Under the pieces are notes generated by a model. The model made no database searches, was not told the DNA's origin, and saw only the letters and a list, made by a program, of their open reading frames with translations. 64,000 nt of DNA from the NCBI RefSeq assembly GCF_030931715.1, contig NZ_CP133261.1, positions 2,086,643-2,150,642 on the forward strand, written 5' to 3'. Of this stretch, positions 37,191 to 46,465 are shown piece after piece. The stretch's first letter is position 1; each line of letters opens with the position of its first letter. The translations under genes and the position numbers were made by a program. This DNA comes from Tissierella sp. MB52-C2 (GTDB taxonomy: Bacteria; Bacillota; Clostridia; Tissierellales; Tissierellaceae).

Positions 37191-37691
37191 CTACTTTTCA
37201 AGTTTATACCAGAAACAATTATTTGTAATATTATATTGCTTCATCCCAGATTTTTCTAGAACACGTTGTGACCCAATATTGTCTCTTTCTACTTCTGCAA
37301 TAACTGACTGAACAATATCTTGCTGTAACATCCATTTTGATAAAGCTTTCACCACTTCAGTTGTATAGCCTTGATTTTCATATTTGGGATTAATTCCATA
37401 GCCTATTTCAATATCTTTATTTTCTAACGGAGGATTTTTACAAGAGATACTGCCAATTATAGTTTTTGTTGACTTTATTGCAAAGACCCACATAGTATAC
37501 CAGTAATATTCTTTTTCAGACTCTTTAACTATATTTACTTGTTTAGAAAAAATATCATATAAAATGCCTTCCAAGGGCTCACCCTTATAAATATATCCAG
37601 TATTATTTTCAAAATCTTCTCTTTCATTTAAAAGCTCATCTAATCCTTCCCCAGTCAATGGCCAAATAACTAGCCTATCTGTCTCAAGCAT
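37191..37691 (-). CDS. RimJ/RimL-type GNAT acetyltransferase
   Basis: The 166-residue acetyltransferase begins METDRLVIWPLT-like (LETDRLVIWPL), which is typical of RimJ/L GNATs. The acetyl-CoA site is in EIGYGINPKYENQGYTTEVV, and the C-terminal SQRVLEKSGMKQYN is conserved. It is a single gene, and AGGTG lies before its ATG. The target (ribosomal protein, drug or metabolite) is unknown. Confidence 0.88.
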   Translation of the reverse strand: MLETDRLVIWPLTGEGLDELLNEREDFENNTGYIYKGEPLEGILYDIFSKQVNIVKESEKEYYWYTMWVFAIKSTKTIIGSISCKNPPLENKDIEIGYGINPKYENQGYTTEVVKALSKWMLQQDIVQSVIAEVERDNIGSQRVLEKSGMKQYNITNNCFWYKLEK

Positions 37692-37833
37692 TTATACTTC
37701 ACCTCATTCAGTATAATAATTTCTATCTTTAACCTTGATGTCCTTTCTATATAGTTTATATATTATTATACTTAATTTACTCTTGTAATCTCAATTAAAA
37801 AGTGATAAATTAGTATAGTCTATTTATATTTAA

Positions 37834-37874
37834 AGAGTGTTTCCTTGGAACCCACTTAAAAAAAATCAAGGGAG
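37834..37874 (+). promoter_or_regulatory. preQ1-I type riboswitch over the queL-like start
   Basis: The small H-type pseudoknot has P1 AGTG (37836-37839) with CACT (37853-37856). P2 is CCTTG (37843-37847) with CAAGG (37867-37871), joined by an A-rich strand. AAC-C precedes the 3' P1 strand, as in known preQ1-I aptamers. P2 takes in the Shine-Dalgarno AAGGGAG (37868-37874), so ligand would block translation. Downstream queuosine-salvage genes support the call. Confidence 0.65.
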
Positions 37875-37881
37875 TGATAAA

Positions 37882-38586
37882 ATGATAAGATACAGTAGGA
37901 TTTTAGAAAAGAATCCTCGAGAAATCGTACTTTTAAAATCGCGCCCATGTACATGGGCGCGATGTTTTTTTTGTGATTATATCCATGATAATTGCAAAGA
38001 TGACATAAGCATAATAGAGTTTAATAGAAAGGTTCTTAGAAATGTAGTTGGTGATTTTAAAAAACTAGAGGTAATAAATTCAGCAAGTGTATTTGAATTA
38101 CCTAAGGAATGCTTACAGGATATAAAAGACATAGTATATGAAAAGGGGATAAAAGAGCTTTATTTTGAAAGCCATTATATGTACAAAAATAAGCTTCAAG
38201 AAATAAGAGATTTTTTCCCAGATATAGATGTAAAATTTAAAAGTGGAATTGAGACCTTCCATAATGACTTTAGAAATAATTATCTTAAAAAAGGTGTAAA
38301 CTTTAATAGTCCACAAGAGGTGGCTGCCTACTTTGATAGTATTTGTCTTCTTGTAGGAATAAAAGGTCAAACAAAGGAAATGGTATCTCAAGATATTGAT
38401 TTACTTCTAAAATATTTTGAAAGAGGATGTATAAATATCTATATGGAAAATTCAACGCCTGTGGAAGTTGATCCCGAGCTTATATCTTGGTTTAGAAAAG
38501 AGTATTCTTATTTAGAAAGTATGGATAATATTGAAATCCTTTGGAATAATACAGACTTTGGAGTAGGTGAAAAAGATGAATACTAA
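37882..38586 (+). CDS. radical SAM enzyme, probable queuosine lyase QueL
   Basis: The 234-residue protein has the cysteine motif CTWARCFFC at residues 19-27 (CX4CX2C rather than the usual CX3CX2C), followed by DY. Later strings are KELYFESHYMY and FKSGIETFHNDF. It lies directly before queT and behind a preQ1-like riboswitch. This fits QueL, the radical SAM enzyme that releases queuine from queuosine in clostridial salvage. I assign this by context and memory, not by alignment. The ATG at 37882 has AAGGGAG upstream; the open frame to 37837 is riboswitch sequence. It overlaps queT by 11 bases. Confidence 0.65.
   Translation: MIRYSRILEKNPREIVLLKSRPCTWARCFFCDYIHDNCKDDISIIEFNRKVLRNVVGDFKKLEVINSASVFELPKECLQDIKDIVYEKGIKELYFESHYMYKNKLQEIRDFFPDIDVKFKSGIETFHNDFRNNYLKKGVNFNSPQEVAAYFDSICLLVGIKGQTKEMVSQDIDLLLKYFERGCINIYMENSTPVEVDPELISWFRKEYSYLESMDNIEILWNNTDFGVGEKDEY
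37938..37972 (+). terminator. intrinsic terminator inside the queL-like coding sequence
   Basis: A 26-base perfect palindrome (37938-37963) forms an 11-bp GC-rich stem with a GTAC loop, followed by G and eight T (37965-37972). It lies exactly over the codons for the radical SAM Cys motif, 57 bases after the ATG. The form is textbook; its activity is untested. Confidence 0.7.
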
Positions 38587-39052
38587 AATGATTACACGAG
38601 GTGCTGTAGTTGCGGCACTATATGCCATTTTAACCTTAACTTTACCTGCCTATGGTCCTTTACAATTTAGATTATCTGAAATAATGACACTTCTTGCATA
38701 CTTTGACCCATTTTATGTAATACCACTAACAATAGGATGTGCCTTGGCAAATCTAGCTAGTCCTTTTGGTATGGTTGATGTTATATGTGGAAGTCTTGCA
38801 AGTTTTTTAGCCTTAAAATCCATGAGTAAAACTAAAAATATATACTTAGCGAGCATATATCCTGCACTTTTTAGCTTCATCATAGGACTAGAGATAATGT
38901 TTTTATCAACTGAACCTGTAAACTTTTTTCTAATAACAGGTCAAATTATTATTTCAGAATTTGTTGTAGTCACTATAATCGGTATACCAGTAATTAAATA
39001 TATAATGAAAAATCAATATATAGAAAGATTAATTCAGCCTCTACATATGTAG
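38576..39052 (+). CDS. queT: queuosine-precursor ECF transporter S component QueT
   Basis: The 158-residue membrane protein has about five to six helices. It starts MITRGAVVAALYAILTL-like, then YGPLQFRLSEIMTLL and LTIGCALANLASPFGMVDVI, which are the QueT family signature. It binds a queuosine precursor (preQ0, preQ1 or queuine) and works with the shared EcfAA'T module located elsewhere. The ATG at 38576 overlaps the end of the queL-like gene; a GTG nine bases earlier is possible. Confidence 0.9.
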   Translation: MNTKMITRGAVVAALYAILTLTLPAYGPLQFRLSEIMTLLAYFDPFYVIPLTIGCALANLASPFGMVDVICGSLASFLALKSMSKTKNIYLASIYPALFSFIIGLEIMFLSTEPVNFFLITGQIIISEFVVVTIIGIPVIKYIMKNQYIERLIQPLHM

Positions 39053-39065
39053 AGGCTGAATTAAT
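39028..39065. terminator. bidirectional terminator between queT and the module 3 permease
   Basis: A perfect 38-base palindrome overlaps the last codons of queT and ends eight bases before the permease stop. It can fold on either strand but has only short T runs. Confidence 0.75.
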
Positions 39066-39072
39066 TATAATA

Positions 39073-41721
39073 CTAAACACTTTCATCCCTTAATACATCT
39101 ACTATTTCATCCTTTTCAATCTTTCTAATTCCAAAATAATATGCAATATAGATGCTGATTATGATTACTATGATATATATAAGTAAAGTTTTATATTCTA
39201 AGTAAAATAAAAAATCTTTAATACTAAACATCTTATTAAACTTAGCTATTCCAATCAATATTATTAGACATAGAGGTATAGAGTAAAGAAAAGGATATAT
39301 GCAATAATATATTCCTTCTAATCTAAGCATCTTCTTTAATCCATCCTTAGTCATACCCATGGATTTTAGCATTGCAAACTCCCGCCTTCGATTTCTTAAG
39401 TTGTTATTTATACTTGAATATGCATTGGATACCCCTATGATACACATAGAAACAATAAAGGTAAATGCAATTAAATAAAGTACCTTCATTGCATCTTTTG
39501 TTTCTAATTCATAAGCAATCTTATCCCAAATATCATAGTCACTGCCAGGAATATAGTATTTTGCTATATCCTTTATTCCTTCCTTTACATGGCTTATATC
39601 TTCTTCATCTACCAGCAGATATGCATATTCTGTATGACTATAATCACCTGGTAAGCTAAATCCTTCCATCATAGTATTAAGTACTTCTTTAGGAACTATT
39701 AAGGCAATATGATAACTAACTAAATAAAAATCTTTCCAGGGTTTTTTAGAAGTTTTAAATCCAATATCTATATTAAAACCATATTTTTCATCTCCATATT
39801 CACCAAATGATAAAGAATCAATATCATCATTTAGATATGGAATATATTCTGCTCTTGATATTGGTTTATTCATATCTTCCTTAACCAAGTTTAGCAGGAT
39901 AGCCTTTGGACTTTCACTATTATAATATTCTTCTGAAATCAAACCTAGCGATTGGGCATATCGATTAAAACTATCACTGTCAACTCCAATTAATTCGCCT
40001 GCCACCTCATAATAATTGCCCTTATTTCTTACACTAAATTTTCTACTGTCAATATCCTTAAAACCACCTATATTCCTAAATTCATTTGATTCATCTTCAG
40101 GCTTTACTTCAAACAATACATAATATCTTTTATATACCAATTTTTGTTTTATATCAGAAATTTTATCTATTTCCTTATATAGACTTTCATCAATGATTTC
40201 ATCGCTATATAAATGCATCTGCATAGGATGATATATTTCTACACTATTTAATGTTTCATCTGCCTTTACACCTGATAAAACAATTAGAAATACAAATAAA
40301 ATTGTAAATCCAATTCCTATGGATATTACCGTCGTTCTAAAACCCTTCTTATTTACTCTTAATGAATCCTTTGAAAGACTGGGTATTATACTTACATGGT
40401 TATAATCAATCTCGCTATTTTTATTACTTTTATAATTATCATAATTTAAACCGCTATATCTAATAGCCTCAATAGGAGATATTTTACTTAATTTTCTGGC
40501 AGTCCTTGAGATAGATAAAAGAATAGTTAAGAATGATAGAGTTAAAATAATCAAGATAATTATAGGTGATGTCTTAAAGGTAAGATTAAATATACTTCCA
40601 TTTACATCAGAATTAACCATATCTTTTATTATATCTACACCAAAATAACAAAACAGATGACCTAATCCCAAGCCTAATATAATAGGTATTATAGATAATA
40701 CTAATGCCTCAATTTTTACTGTCATCTTTATTTGCTTAGGTGTTGCACCTATGCTTTTAAGTATACCAAGTTGTCTTAATCGATTATTTGACCATATGGT
40801 AAATACATTATAGATTATTATTGAAAACATGATCATAATCAATAATGTAAAGATAAAGGGCTGAATTGTATAATATAAGCCTTGTTCCCAAACACTCATG
40901 GAAGGAATAAATATTCCTTGTAATCTTAGATATCGTGGATTATATCTGGCACTGTAGTTATATTCAACTAAGTCTCCTTCTCCTAATTCAAACCCCAATG
41001 TCTTACCTATCTCCGGCAAATCACTATATACGGTTCTAGGATTTTCCATCCTTAAAAGTGCATTCAGCCTTATACCTTCATCTAAAAAAGCTCTATCTAA
41101 AAAACCTAATGCTTTATAATAGGGTTCATAAGAAAGGCTATCAGCTGAAATAATACCTACTATGGTATATTCTTCTAAATCTTTACTAATAAACTTTTCA
41201 TCAGGATATAAAAAATCAAATACATCTAATTCTTCTCCATCTTTCTCTCTATGTCCTAGATTTATGCTAATTTTACTTCCTACTTTATATGATGGATTTT
41301 CCTTAATTAAACTCCCCATTACTATGATTTCATTAATATTTTTTGGAGTTCTCCCTTCTAATATCAAGTTCTTTTCACCCATATTATCCCAATATTCTCT
41401 ATCCAAATATGAAATATTTATATACGGTTTTTCCAAATCGATCTTACCTGTTAAATATTCTGATCTTAGATAGACTTTATCTATCTTCTGATTCTCCTCT
41501 AAATATGGGATTTGAGATTTATTTATATAGGATTTAAAGCCTCCATGGAAATTACCGTTCTTCTCCACTGCATCCTCAAGATCATGATGCCAATTCATAT
41601 ATGTAAATAGTACCATGGTGCTTAACAGGATTACTGCTATGGATATTATAATAATTATAGATATAGTGTTTTTCTTATTCTTCTTTAAATAATTTAATGT
41701 ATATTCAGTAAGGATTTTCAT
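39073..41721 (-). CDS. FtsX-like ABC transporter permease (module 3)
   Basis: The 882-residue permease is the largest of the three. It has an N-terminal helix (about 15-40), a large outside domain, three helices near 290-410, a helix near 465, a second outside domain and three C-terminal helices. FtsX coupling sequences are LRQLGILKSIGATPKQIK and FAMLKSMGMTKDGLKKML. It overlaps the ATPase gene by four bases. The two outside domains (about 240 and 260 residues) would meet the exported or sensed substrate. Confidence 0.9.
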   Translation of the reverse strand: MKILTEYTLNYLKKNKKNTISIIIIISIAVILLSTMVLFTYMNWHHDLEDAVEKNGNFHGGFKSYINKSQIPYLEENQKIDKVYLRSEYLTGKIDLEKPYINISYLDREYWDNMGEKNLILEGRTPKNINEIIVMGSLIKENPSYKVGSKISINLGHREKDGEELDVFDFLYPDEKFISKDLEEYTIVGIISADSLSYEPYYKALGFLDRAFLDEGIRLNALLRMENPRTVYSDLPEIGKTLGFELGEGDLVEYNYSARYNPRYLRLQGIFIPSMSVWEQGLYYTIQPFIFTLLIMIMFSIIIYNVFTIWSNNRLRQLGILKSIGATPKQIKMTVKIEALVLSIIPIILGLGLGHLFCYFGVDIIKDMVNSDVNGSIFNLTFKTSPIIILIILTLSFLTILLSISRTARKLSKISPIEAIRYSGLNYDNYKSNKNSEIDYNHVSIIPSLSKDSLRVNKKGFRTTVISIGIGFTILFVFLIVLSGVKADETLNSVEIYHPMQMHLYSDEIIDESLYKEIDKISDIKQKLVYKRYYVLFEVKPEDESNEFRNIGGFKDIDSRKFSVRNKGNYYEVAGELIGVDSDSFNRYAQSLGLISEEYYNSESPKAILLNLVKEDMNKPISRAEYIPYLNDDIDSLSFGEYGDEKYGFNIDIGFKTSKKPWKDFYLVSYHIALIVPKEVLNTMMEGFSLPGDYSHTEYAYLLVDEEDISHVKEGIKDIAKYYIPGSDYDIWDKIAYELETKDAMKVLYLIAFTFIVSMCIIGVSNAYSSINNNLRNRRREFAMLKSMGMTKDGLKKMLRLEGIYYCIYPFLYSIPLCLIILIGIAKFNKMFSIKDFLFYLEYKTLLIYIIVIIISIYIAYYFGIRKIEKDEIVDVLRDESV

Positions 41722-42401
41722 GATCTTATCACCCCATCTGAAATGATATTTCCATCTTCCAATGTGATTACCCTATCAGTTTCCAATGCCATCCTTTCAT
41801 CATGGGTTATTAGTAATATAGTCTGATTATATTTCTTGTTAGATAGTTTTAATAATTCTATTATCTCATTTGAATTATTTCTATCTAAATTACCTGTAGG
41901 CTCATCTGCCAATACAATTGCTGGTCTATAGATTAAAGATCTACCGATTGCTACCCTTTGTTGCTGCCCTCCAGAAAGCTGACCTGGATAATGACTAAGC
42001 CTATTTTCCAAGCCGAGAGTACCGACTATTTCATTAAAAAATTCCATATCAACGGTTCTTCCATCTAAAAGTAGTGGAAGCAATATATTCTTCTTCACAT
42101 CAATTGTTGGAATAAGGTTGTAAAACTGATAGATTAATCCTACTTTTCTTCTTCTAAAAAGAGCTAATTCATTTTCTTTCAAAGTAGATATCTCTCTGTC
42201 CTCTATAAACACTTTTCCCTCTGTGGGTTTATCAACACCACCTAGTATGTGTAATAGTGTCGACTTACCTGATCCACTGGAGCCAACAATAGATAGGAAT
42301 TGTCCCTTTTCCACTGAAAGATTTACTCCATTAAGGGCTATCACCTTTGATTCACCTTTACCATAGGATTTGATTAAATTTTCTGTTCTTAATATTTCCA
42401 T
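41718..42401 (-). CDS. MacB/LolD-type ABC transporter ATPase (module 3)
   Basis: The 227-residue ATPase has Walker A GSSGSGKST, signature [15 protein letters not shown], Walker [14 protein letters not shown] and H-loop ITHDER. It strongly resembles the module 2 ATPase. I choose ATG 42401, seven bases after GGGAGG; the open frame begins at 42416 inside that binding site. It lies 57 bases after the kinase gene. Confidence 0.93.
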   Translation of the reverse strand: MEILRTENLIKSYGKGESKVIALNGVNLSVEKGQFLSIVGSSGSGKSTLLHILGGVDKPTEGKVFIEDREISTLKENELALFRRRKVGLIYQFYNLIPTIDVKKNILLPLLLDGRTVDMEFFNEIVGTLGLENRLSHYPGQLSGGQQQRVAIGRSLIYRPAIVLADEPTGNLDRNNSNEIIELLKLSNKKYNQTILLITHDERMALETDRVITLEDGNIISDGVIRS

Positions 42402-42458
42402 ATTTATCCCTCCCATGATTATAATTCTATAATCCTAAAGTGACATTTAAGTGACATT

Positions 42459-43646
42459 TTAAGAATAAAATTTAATCCTAAATCTAGCTCCCCCATCCTT
42501 TTTATTTTCCACAGAGATTTCTCCATTATGCTTTGTAAGTATTAGTTTTGACATAGAAAGACCTATACCGATACTATCTTTGTTTGCATTTTTCCCCTTA
42601 TAAAATCTATTAAATATATATGGGATATCCTCTTTAAGAAATCCCACTCCATTATCCTCTACTATTATCTGTTTAAATATGGGATTAGAACTAATTAAGA
42701 TATCTATCTTTCCATTATCCTCCATATGTTCCACAGCATTTTTTATAATATTTAAAAATGCTTCACTTAACCAACGTATATCTCCTTCCATACTTGAGTT
42801 ATCATCTAATATGTTTATTGTTATATTCTTTTTTTCAATCAATGATACTATAGGCTCAATTGCTAAGTCTATAATATCCTTTAAATTTATAGTTTGTTTT
42901 GTAAATTTTATAGTATTGGCATCTAATTTCGATATGGTTAATAAAGAATCTGTCAATGTTTCTAACCTTTGTATTTGTTTATTTAATCTATGGATATACT
43001 CTTGATTTTCATCTTTAGAGCAGCTATCCTCCATTAGTTGAGACATAATGTTAATAGAAGTAATTGGAGTCTTTAACTGATGAGATATATCTGCTATATT
43101 ATCCTTTAAACTCATCTTATCTTTAACAGCATTTTCCCTTAATTCTCTTAAAGTCACAACAGTCTTATATAATTCATCTGAAACAATAGCAAAATCTTTA
43201 TCCACGTTAATATTTAAAAAATACTTACCTTTGTTGATATTCTCCAAATATTCCTTTAGCTCATTGGCATTCCTTCTTTTATTACTACTTAAAATTTCCA
43301 TACCTATTGCACATAAAATAGTGATGCAAAATGAAAATATAATACTTAACAAAAATACATTTTTTCTATCTTTTATAAATATAAATCTTCCATAACTATA
43401 TCCATATTTATCTAATGTATCTTTACCAATAATAGAGTATTGATTTGAACCGGACTTTAGCTGATTCATGGCAAGTATCTCCAAGTCCTTAGAATCCTCT
43501 GCTATTACTCCAACTACAGTAGACAATTTATCAAATAATATATTTTCATAATAGTTATACAAAAAAATAGAGGAAAAAAATGATAATAGCAAGACCATAA
43601 CCAACAATGATATTTTATACCATAGAGATTTATTTAATCTATCCAT
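42459..43646 (-). CDS. sensor histidine kinase (module 3)
   Basis: The 395-residue kinase has a first helix (about 10-28), an outside loop of about 65 residues, a second helix (about 95-118) and no clear HAMP. The phospho-accepting His is in DISHQLKTPITSIN, and N, G1 and G2 boxes follow (LNIIKNAVEH, DNGVGF, GIGLSMSK). The ATG at 43646 has GGAG seven bases upstream, within the last codons of the regulator gene. The longer outside loop suggests some direct sensing. Confidence 0.93.
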   Translation of the reverse strand: MDRLNKSLWYKISLLVMVLLLSFFSSIFLYNYYENILFDKLSTVVGVIAEDSKDLEILAMNQLKSGSNQYSIIGKDTLDKYGYSYGRFIFIKDRKNVFLLSIIFSFCITILCAIGMEILSSNKRRNANELKEYLENINKGKYFLNINVDKDFAIVSDELYKTVVTLRELRENAVKDKMSLKDNIADISHQLKTPITSINIMSQLMEDSCSKDENQEYIHRLNKQIQRLETLTDSLLTISKLDANTIKFTKQTINLKDIIDLAIEPIVSLIEKKNITINILDDNSSMEGDIRWLSEAFLNIIKNAVEHMEDNGKIDILISSNPIFKQIIVEDNGVGFLKEDIPYIFNRFYKGKNANKDSIGIGLSMSKLILTKHNGEISVENKKDGGARFRIKFYS

Positions 43647-44325
43647 TACCATTCTCCATTCTATATCCTATTCCCCTAACAGTTTTTAATATCTTTGGCT
43701 TATTTGGATTATATTCAATTTTTTCTCTCAATCTTTTTATCGCCACAGTAAGGGTATTGTCGTTAATAAAATCTCCGTCTATATCCCAAAGCCTTTCTAA
43801 AATAAATCCTCTAGTTAAAGTTTGATCTTTATTTTCCATAAACATTTCCAACAATCTATACTCTCTACCAGTTAAAAATATTTCTTCCCCTTGCTTTAAT
43901 GCCTTTGTTTGAGATTTAATTAGCTTTATATCATTTGAAAATATTACATCATCTAAAGATATATCCCTTTTTACACGTCTTAAAACCGTGTTTATCCTTG
44001 CCTCCAATATAGATAATTTAAAAGGCTTGGTAATATAGTCATCTGCTCCTAATCCTAAGCCTTTGACTATCTCATCATCTTCATTTTTTACAGTAAGAAA
44101 AATAACAGGTATATTGGATTTTGATTTTATAAACTCAAGAAAATCATATCCACTTCCATCTGGCAAGTTCATATCTAATACAATCAAGTCATAGTCCGTT
44201 TTAAATTTTTCTTTTCCCATAGATATATTATTTCCTATTTCTACATTGAAATCTCGTTTATCTAAATATCTCTTTATACCGAAGGATATATTTTCATCAT
44301 CTTCAATTAATAGGATATTTTTCAA
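43639..44325 (-). CDS. OmpR-family response regulator (module 3)
   Basis: The 228-residue regulator has receiver residues EDD, phospho-accepting Asp in IVLDMNLPDGSG, Lys in YITKPF and winged helix RLREKIEYNPNKP. TTG at 44325 is preferred because AGAGGTG lies six bases upstream; the GTG at 44334 is within that site. It overlaps the kinase gene. The sequence closely resembles the module 2 regulator, pointing to an old duplication. Confidence 0.93.
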   Translation of the reverse strand: MKNILLIEDDENISFGIKRYLDKRDFNVEIGNNISMGKEKFKTDYDLIVLDMNLPDGSGYDFLEFIKSKSNIPVIFLTVKNEDDEIVKGLGLGADDYITKPFKLSILEARINTVLRRVKRDISLDDVIFSNDIKLIKSQTKALKQGEEIFLTGREYRLLEMFMENKDQTLTRGFILERLWDIDGDFINDNTLTVAIKRLREKIEYNPNKPKILKTVRGIGYRMENGNG

Positions 44326-44391
44326 TTTCTTCACCTCTGTTAGTATAATTCTATTAGATATTTTAATATAATTATACTACAATTATAAAGC

Positions 44392-45378
44392 TTAGTTTCT
44401 TTCAATTGAAAAATATATAAGGTTTTGGTTTCCTTCCGAATGCAGATTTCCTTTAGTAGGGTTTATTAATACTTTATAATTATCAAGGGTAATTTTCTTT
44501 TTATTTAGTTTTTTATCAAATATATTTTTATACTCATTTAACAATAAATCCTTATCTTCTCCGCTTAATTCTAAACTATTGATTAAATTAATAAAAACAC
44601 CAATATCATCAGATTCTAACTCTGCTCCATTATCTCCCTGTATAAGTATATTTGTTTTTTCTATGTCTTTATCTTTTAAAAATATATTATATCTTGTTTT
44701 TGTACTATCCTGTTGAGAATAATGGTAGTAGCTATTAGGGTCTACAAAATCTATTAAGCTAAATTGTTCTCCTACTATAACATTGTCTAAAAAATATTTA
44801 TCATGGAAAATCTCATTACAAACTTCCCTATGGTAGTCATTTTTTATATCTAAAAAATTAACCTTAATAGCTATATAGTTGCCAGCACCTCTGCTTCTAT
44901 TTTCAGTATATACTACAGTTCTTCCTATTTTCTCTGAAATACTTTCATTAGGCTGTAATTTTTCATATTTCATATCTGAAACATAATCCTTTAAACCTTC
45001 AGCTATACTTTTATCTAAAATTTCAACTATATCAGCAAAATATTCATCTAGGGGCTTATCATTATTACTGAATATAGCATTTTTAAATCTTGAAACATCA
45101 GTTTTATATATATCCAAATATAGTGGAATAGAATTTCTTTCATCAATTCTACCTTTATACTTTTCTCTTAAATTATTTATATCACCGACAACCTTTTTCA
45201 TCTCATCATTTATATACATTTGATCTTCCATAGTATATTCTACATATATTTCATTTTTCTTATTATATTTTATATAACCTAAATCCTCTACTAATACGGT
45301 CTGTTCTTCTATAGTCATAGTACTAGAACAACCTGTTAATATCAATAAAGATCCCAATATAAATATAACCTTTCTCAT
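44392..45378 (-). CDS. lipoprotein of the YtrABC-like operon
   Basis: The 328-residue protein has a signal peptide with lipobox LILTGC (Cys17). The mature part is charged and I do not recognise its family. It is the last gene of an operon with a GntR regulator, an ABC ATPase and an ABC-2 permease, ten bases after the permease. Ytr-type operons of other Firmicutes also carry a lipoprotein, so it may be the outside component of this transporter. Confidence 0.75.
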   Translation of the reverse strand: MRKVIFILGSLLILTGCSSTMTIEEQTVLVEDLGYIKYNKKNEIYVEYTMEDQMYINDEMKKVVGDINNLREKYKGRIDERNSIPLYLDIYKTDVSRFKNAIFSNNDKPLDEYFADIVEILDKSIAEGLKDYVSDMKYEKLQPNESISEKIGRTVVYTENRSRGAGNYIAIKVNFLDIKNDYHREVCNEIFHDKYFLDNVIVGEQFSLIDFVDPNSYYHYSQQDSTKTRYNIFLKDKDIEKTNILIQGDNGAELESDDIGVFINLINSLELSGEDKDLLLNEYKNIFDKKLNKKKITLDNYKVLINPTKGNLHSEGNQNLIYFSIERN

Positions 45379-45388
45379 AATATCCCTC

Positions 45389-46465
45389 CTATCTAATACC
45401 TACTTTGTTTATTTTTTGGCTTATAAAGTACCCTATAGCTCCTCCTAATAATATAAAAGGAATATATACATTATTTGTTTTTATCTGCATTAATTCACTT
45501 AATATAACAAATACCAATAGGCCACTACAAATAGTTACTCCTATTTTAAATATATTTCTAGTGATTTTAAATGGTATTATCATATTTTCATTTTCAACTT
45601 TTGAATTTTTATTAAACTTATGTCCTATTATTATATTTATAATTATTAAAGCCAAACATACTATGTATTTAATCCATAAATTTTCTATAGATCTAATACT
45701 AGTGGAGATACTTACTCCATCGGAGTCATAAATCCATAAGGATATATATTCAGAAGAATATATCCAAGGTATTAGCCATAAAACAAGCCTTTTAAAATTG
45801 TAGAATAAAGGTATTCTTATGAATCTATTTAATAAATGTAATGAGGTATATGCAATAAATCCTGGAGCTAACCATGATAATATTCCTGTAGCTATGCCTC
45901 CTATTAGATTTGTAAAGGTATATTGCCACATAAATAGGAATGTATAAAAACCAAGAATTATTAAATATATAAGCCCTATTTCTTTTAATAAACTTGCTAT
46001 TCCATCAGCTTTTATAAATGGCTCCGATATAATACTTATACTATAAATATCTTTTATCCAAAACATATTGTTCATTCTTACAATTATTATTCCAATAGTT
46101 AAAACAATAAAAGCCAAGGTTATATTAATTATTCCGGTAGATAATTTAACTTTAAAAAACTCTTCCTTACTTATTGGTAAAGATTTCAGAAACCGCTTTA
46201 TTTCTTCATCCTTTTCTGCTCTAAATTGAACGAATACCTGTATTACAGAAATTATTGTAAATAATATTAGAATCATAGGAGATGTGTCTCTTAATGATCT
46301 TTGGATTAGAGCCTGATTTACTTCTATTCCGTTTAAAAACATACTCCCATATATGTCATCTAAAATTAGACTAAACATTATAACCAAAAACACACTAACT
46401 AAAGTAGATAGTAATAATACCCATTTCATAGATCTGGTTTCATGTTTTAATATGGATTTATTCAT
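45389..46465 (-). CDS. ABC-2 type transporter permease (YtrC-like)
   Basis: The 358-residue protein has about eight membrane helices and begins KSILKHETRSMKWVLLLSTL, with the cytoplasmic segment RAEKDEEIKRFLKSLPISKEEFFKVK. These are common in ABC-2 permeases next to GntR/YtrA regulators. It overlaps the ATPase gene by eight bases. Family transporters are induced by cell-wall antibiotics; the substrate here is unknown. Confidence 0.85.
   Translation of the reverse strand: MNKSILKHETRSMKWVLLLSTLVSVFLVIMFSLILDDIYGSMFLNGIEVNQALIQRSLRDTSPMILILFTIISVIQVFVQFRAEKDEEIKRFLKSLPISKEEFFKVKLSTGIINITLAFIVLTIGIIIVRMNNMFWIKDIYSISIISEPFIKADGIASLLKEIGLIYLIILGFYTFLFMWQYTFTNLIGGIATGILSWLAPGFIAYTSLHLLNRFIRIPLFYNFKRLVLWLIPWIYSSEYISLWIYDSDGVSISTSIRSIENLWIKYIVCLALIIINIIIGHKFNKNSKVENENMIIPFKITRNIFKIGVTICSGLLVFVILSELMQIKTNNVYIPFILLGGAIGYFISQKINKVGIR

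Noticed and set aside
37837-37881. GTG-started 15-codon extension of the queL-like protein
   Set aside because: These bases form the preQ1-like pseudoknot and the ribosome binding site; the ATG at 37882 is correctly spaced.
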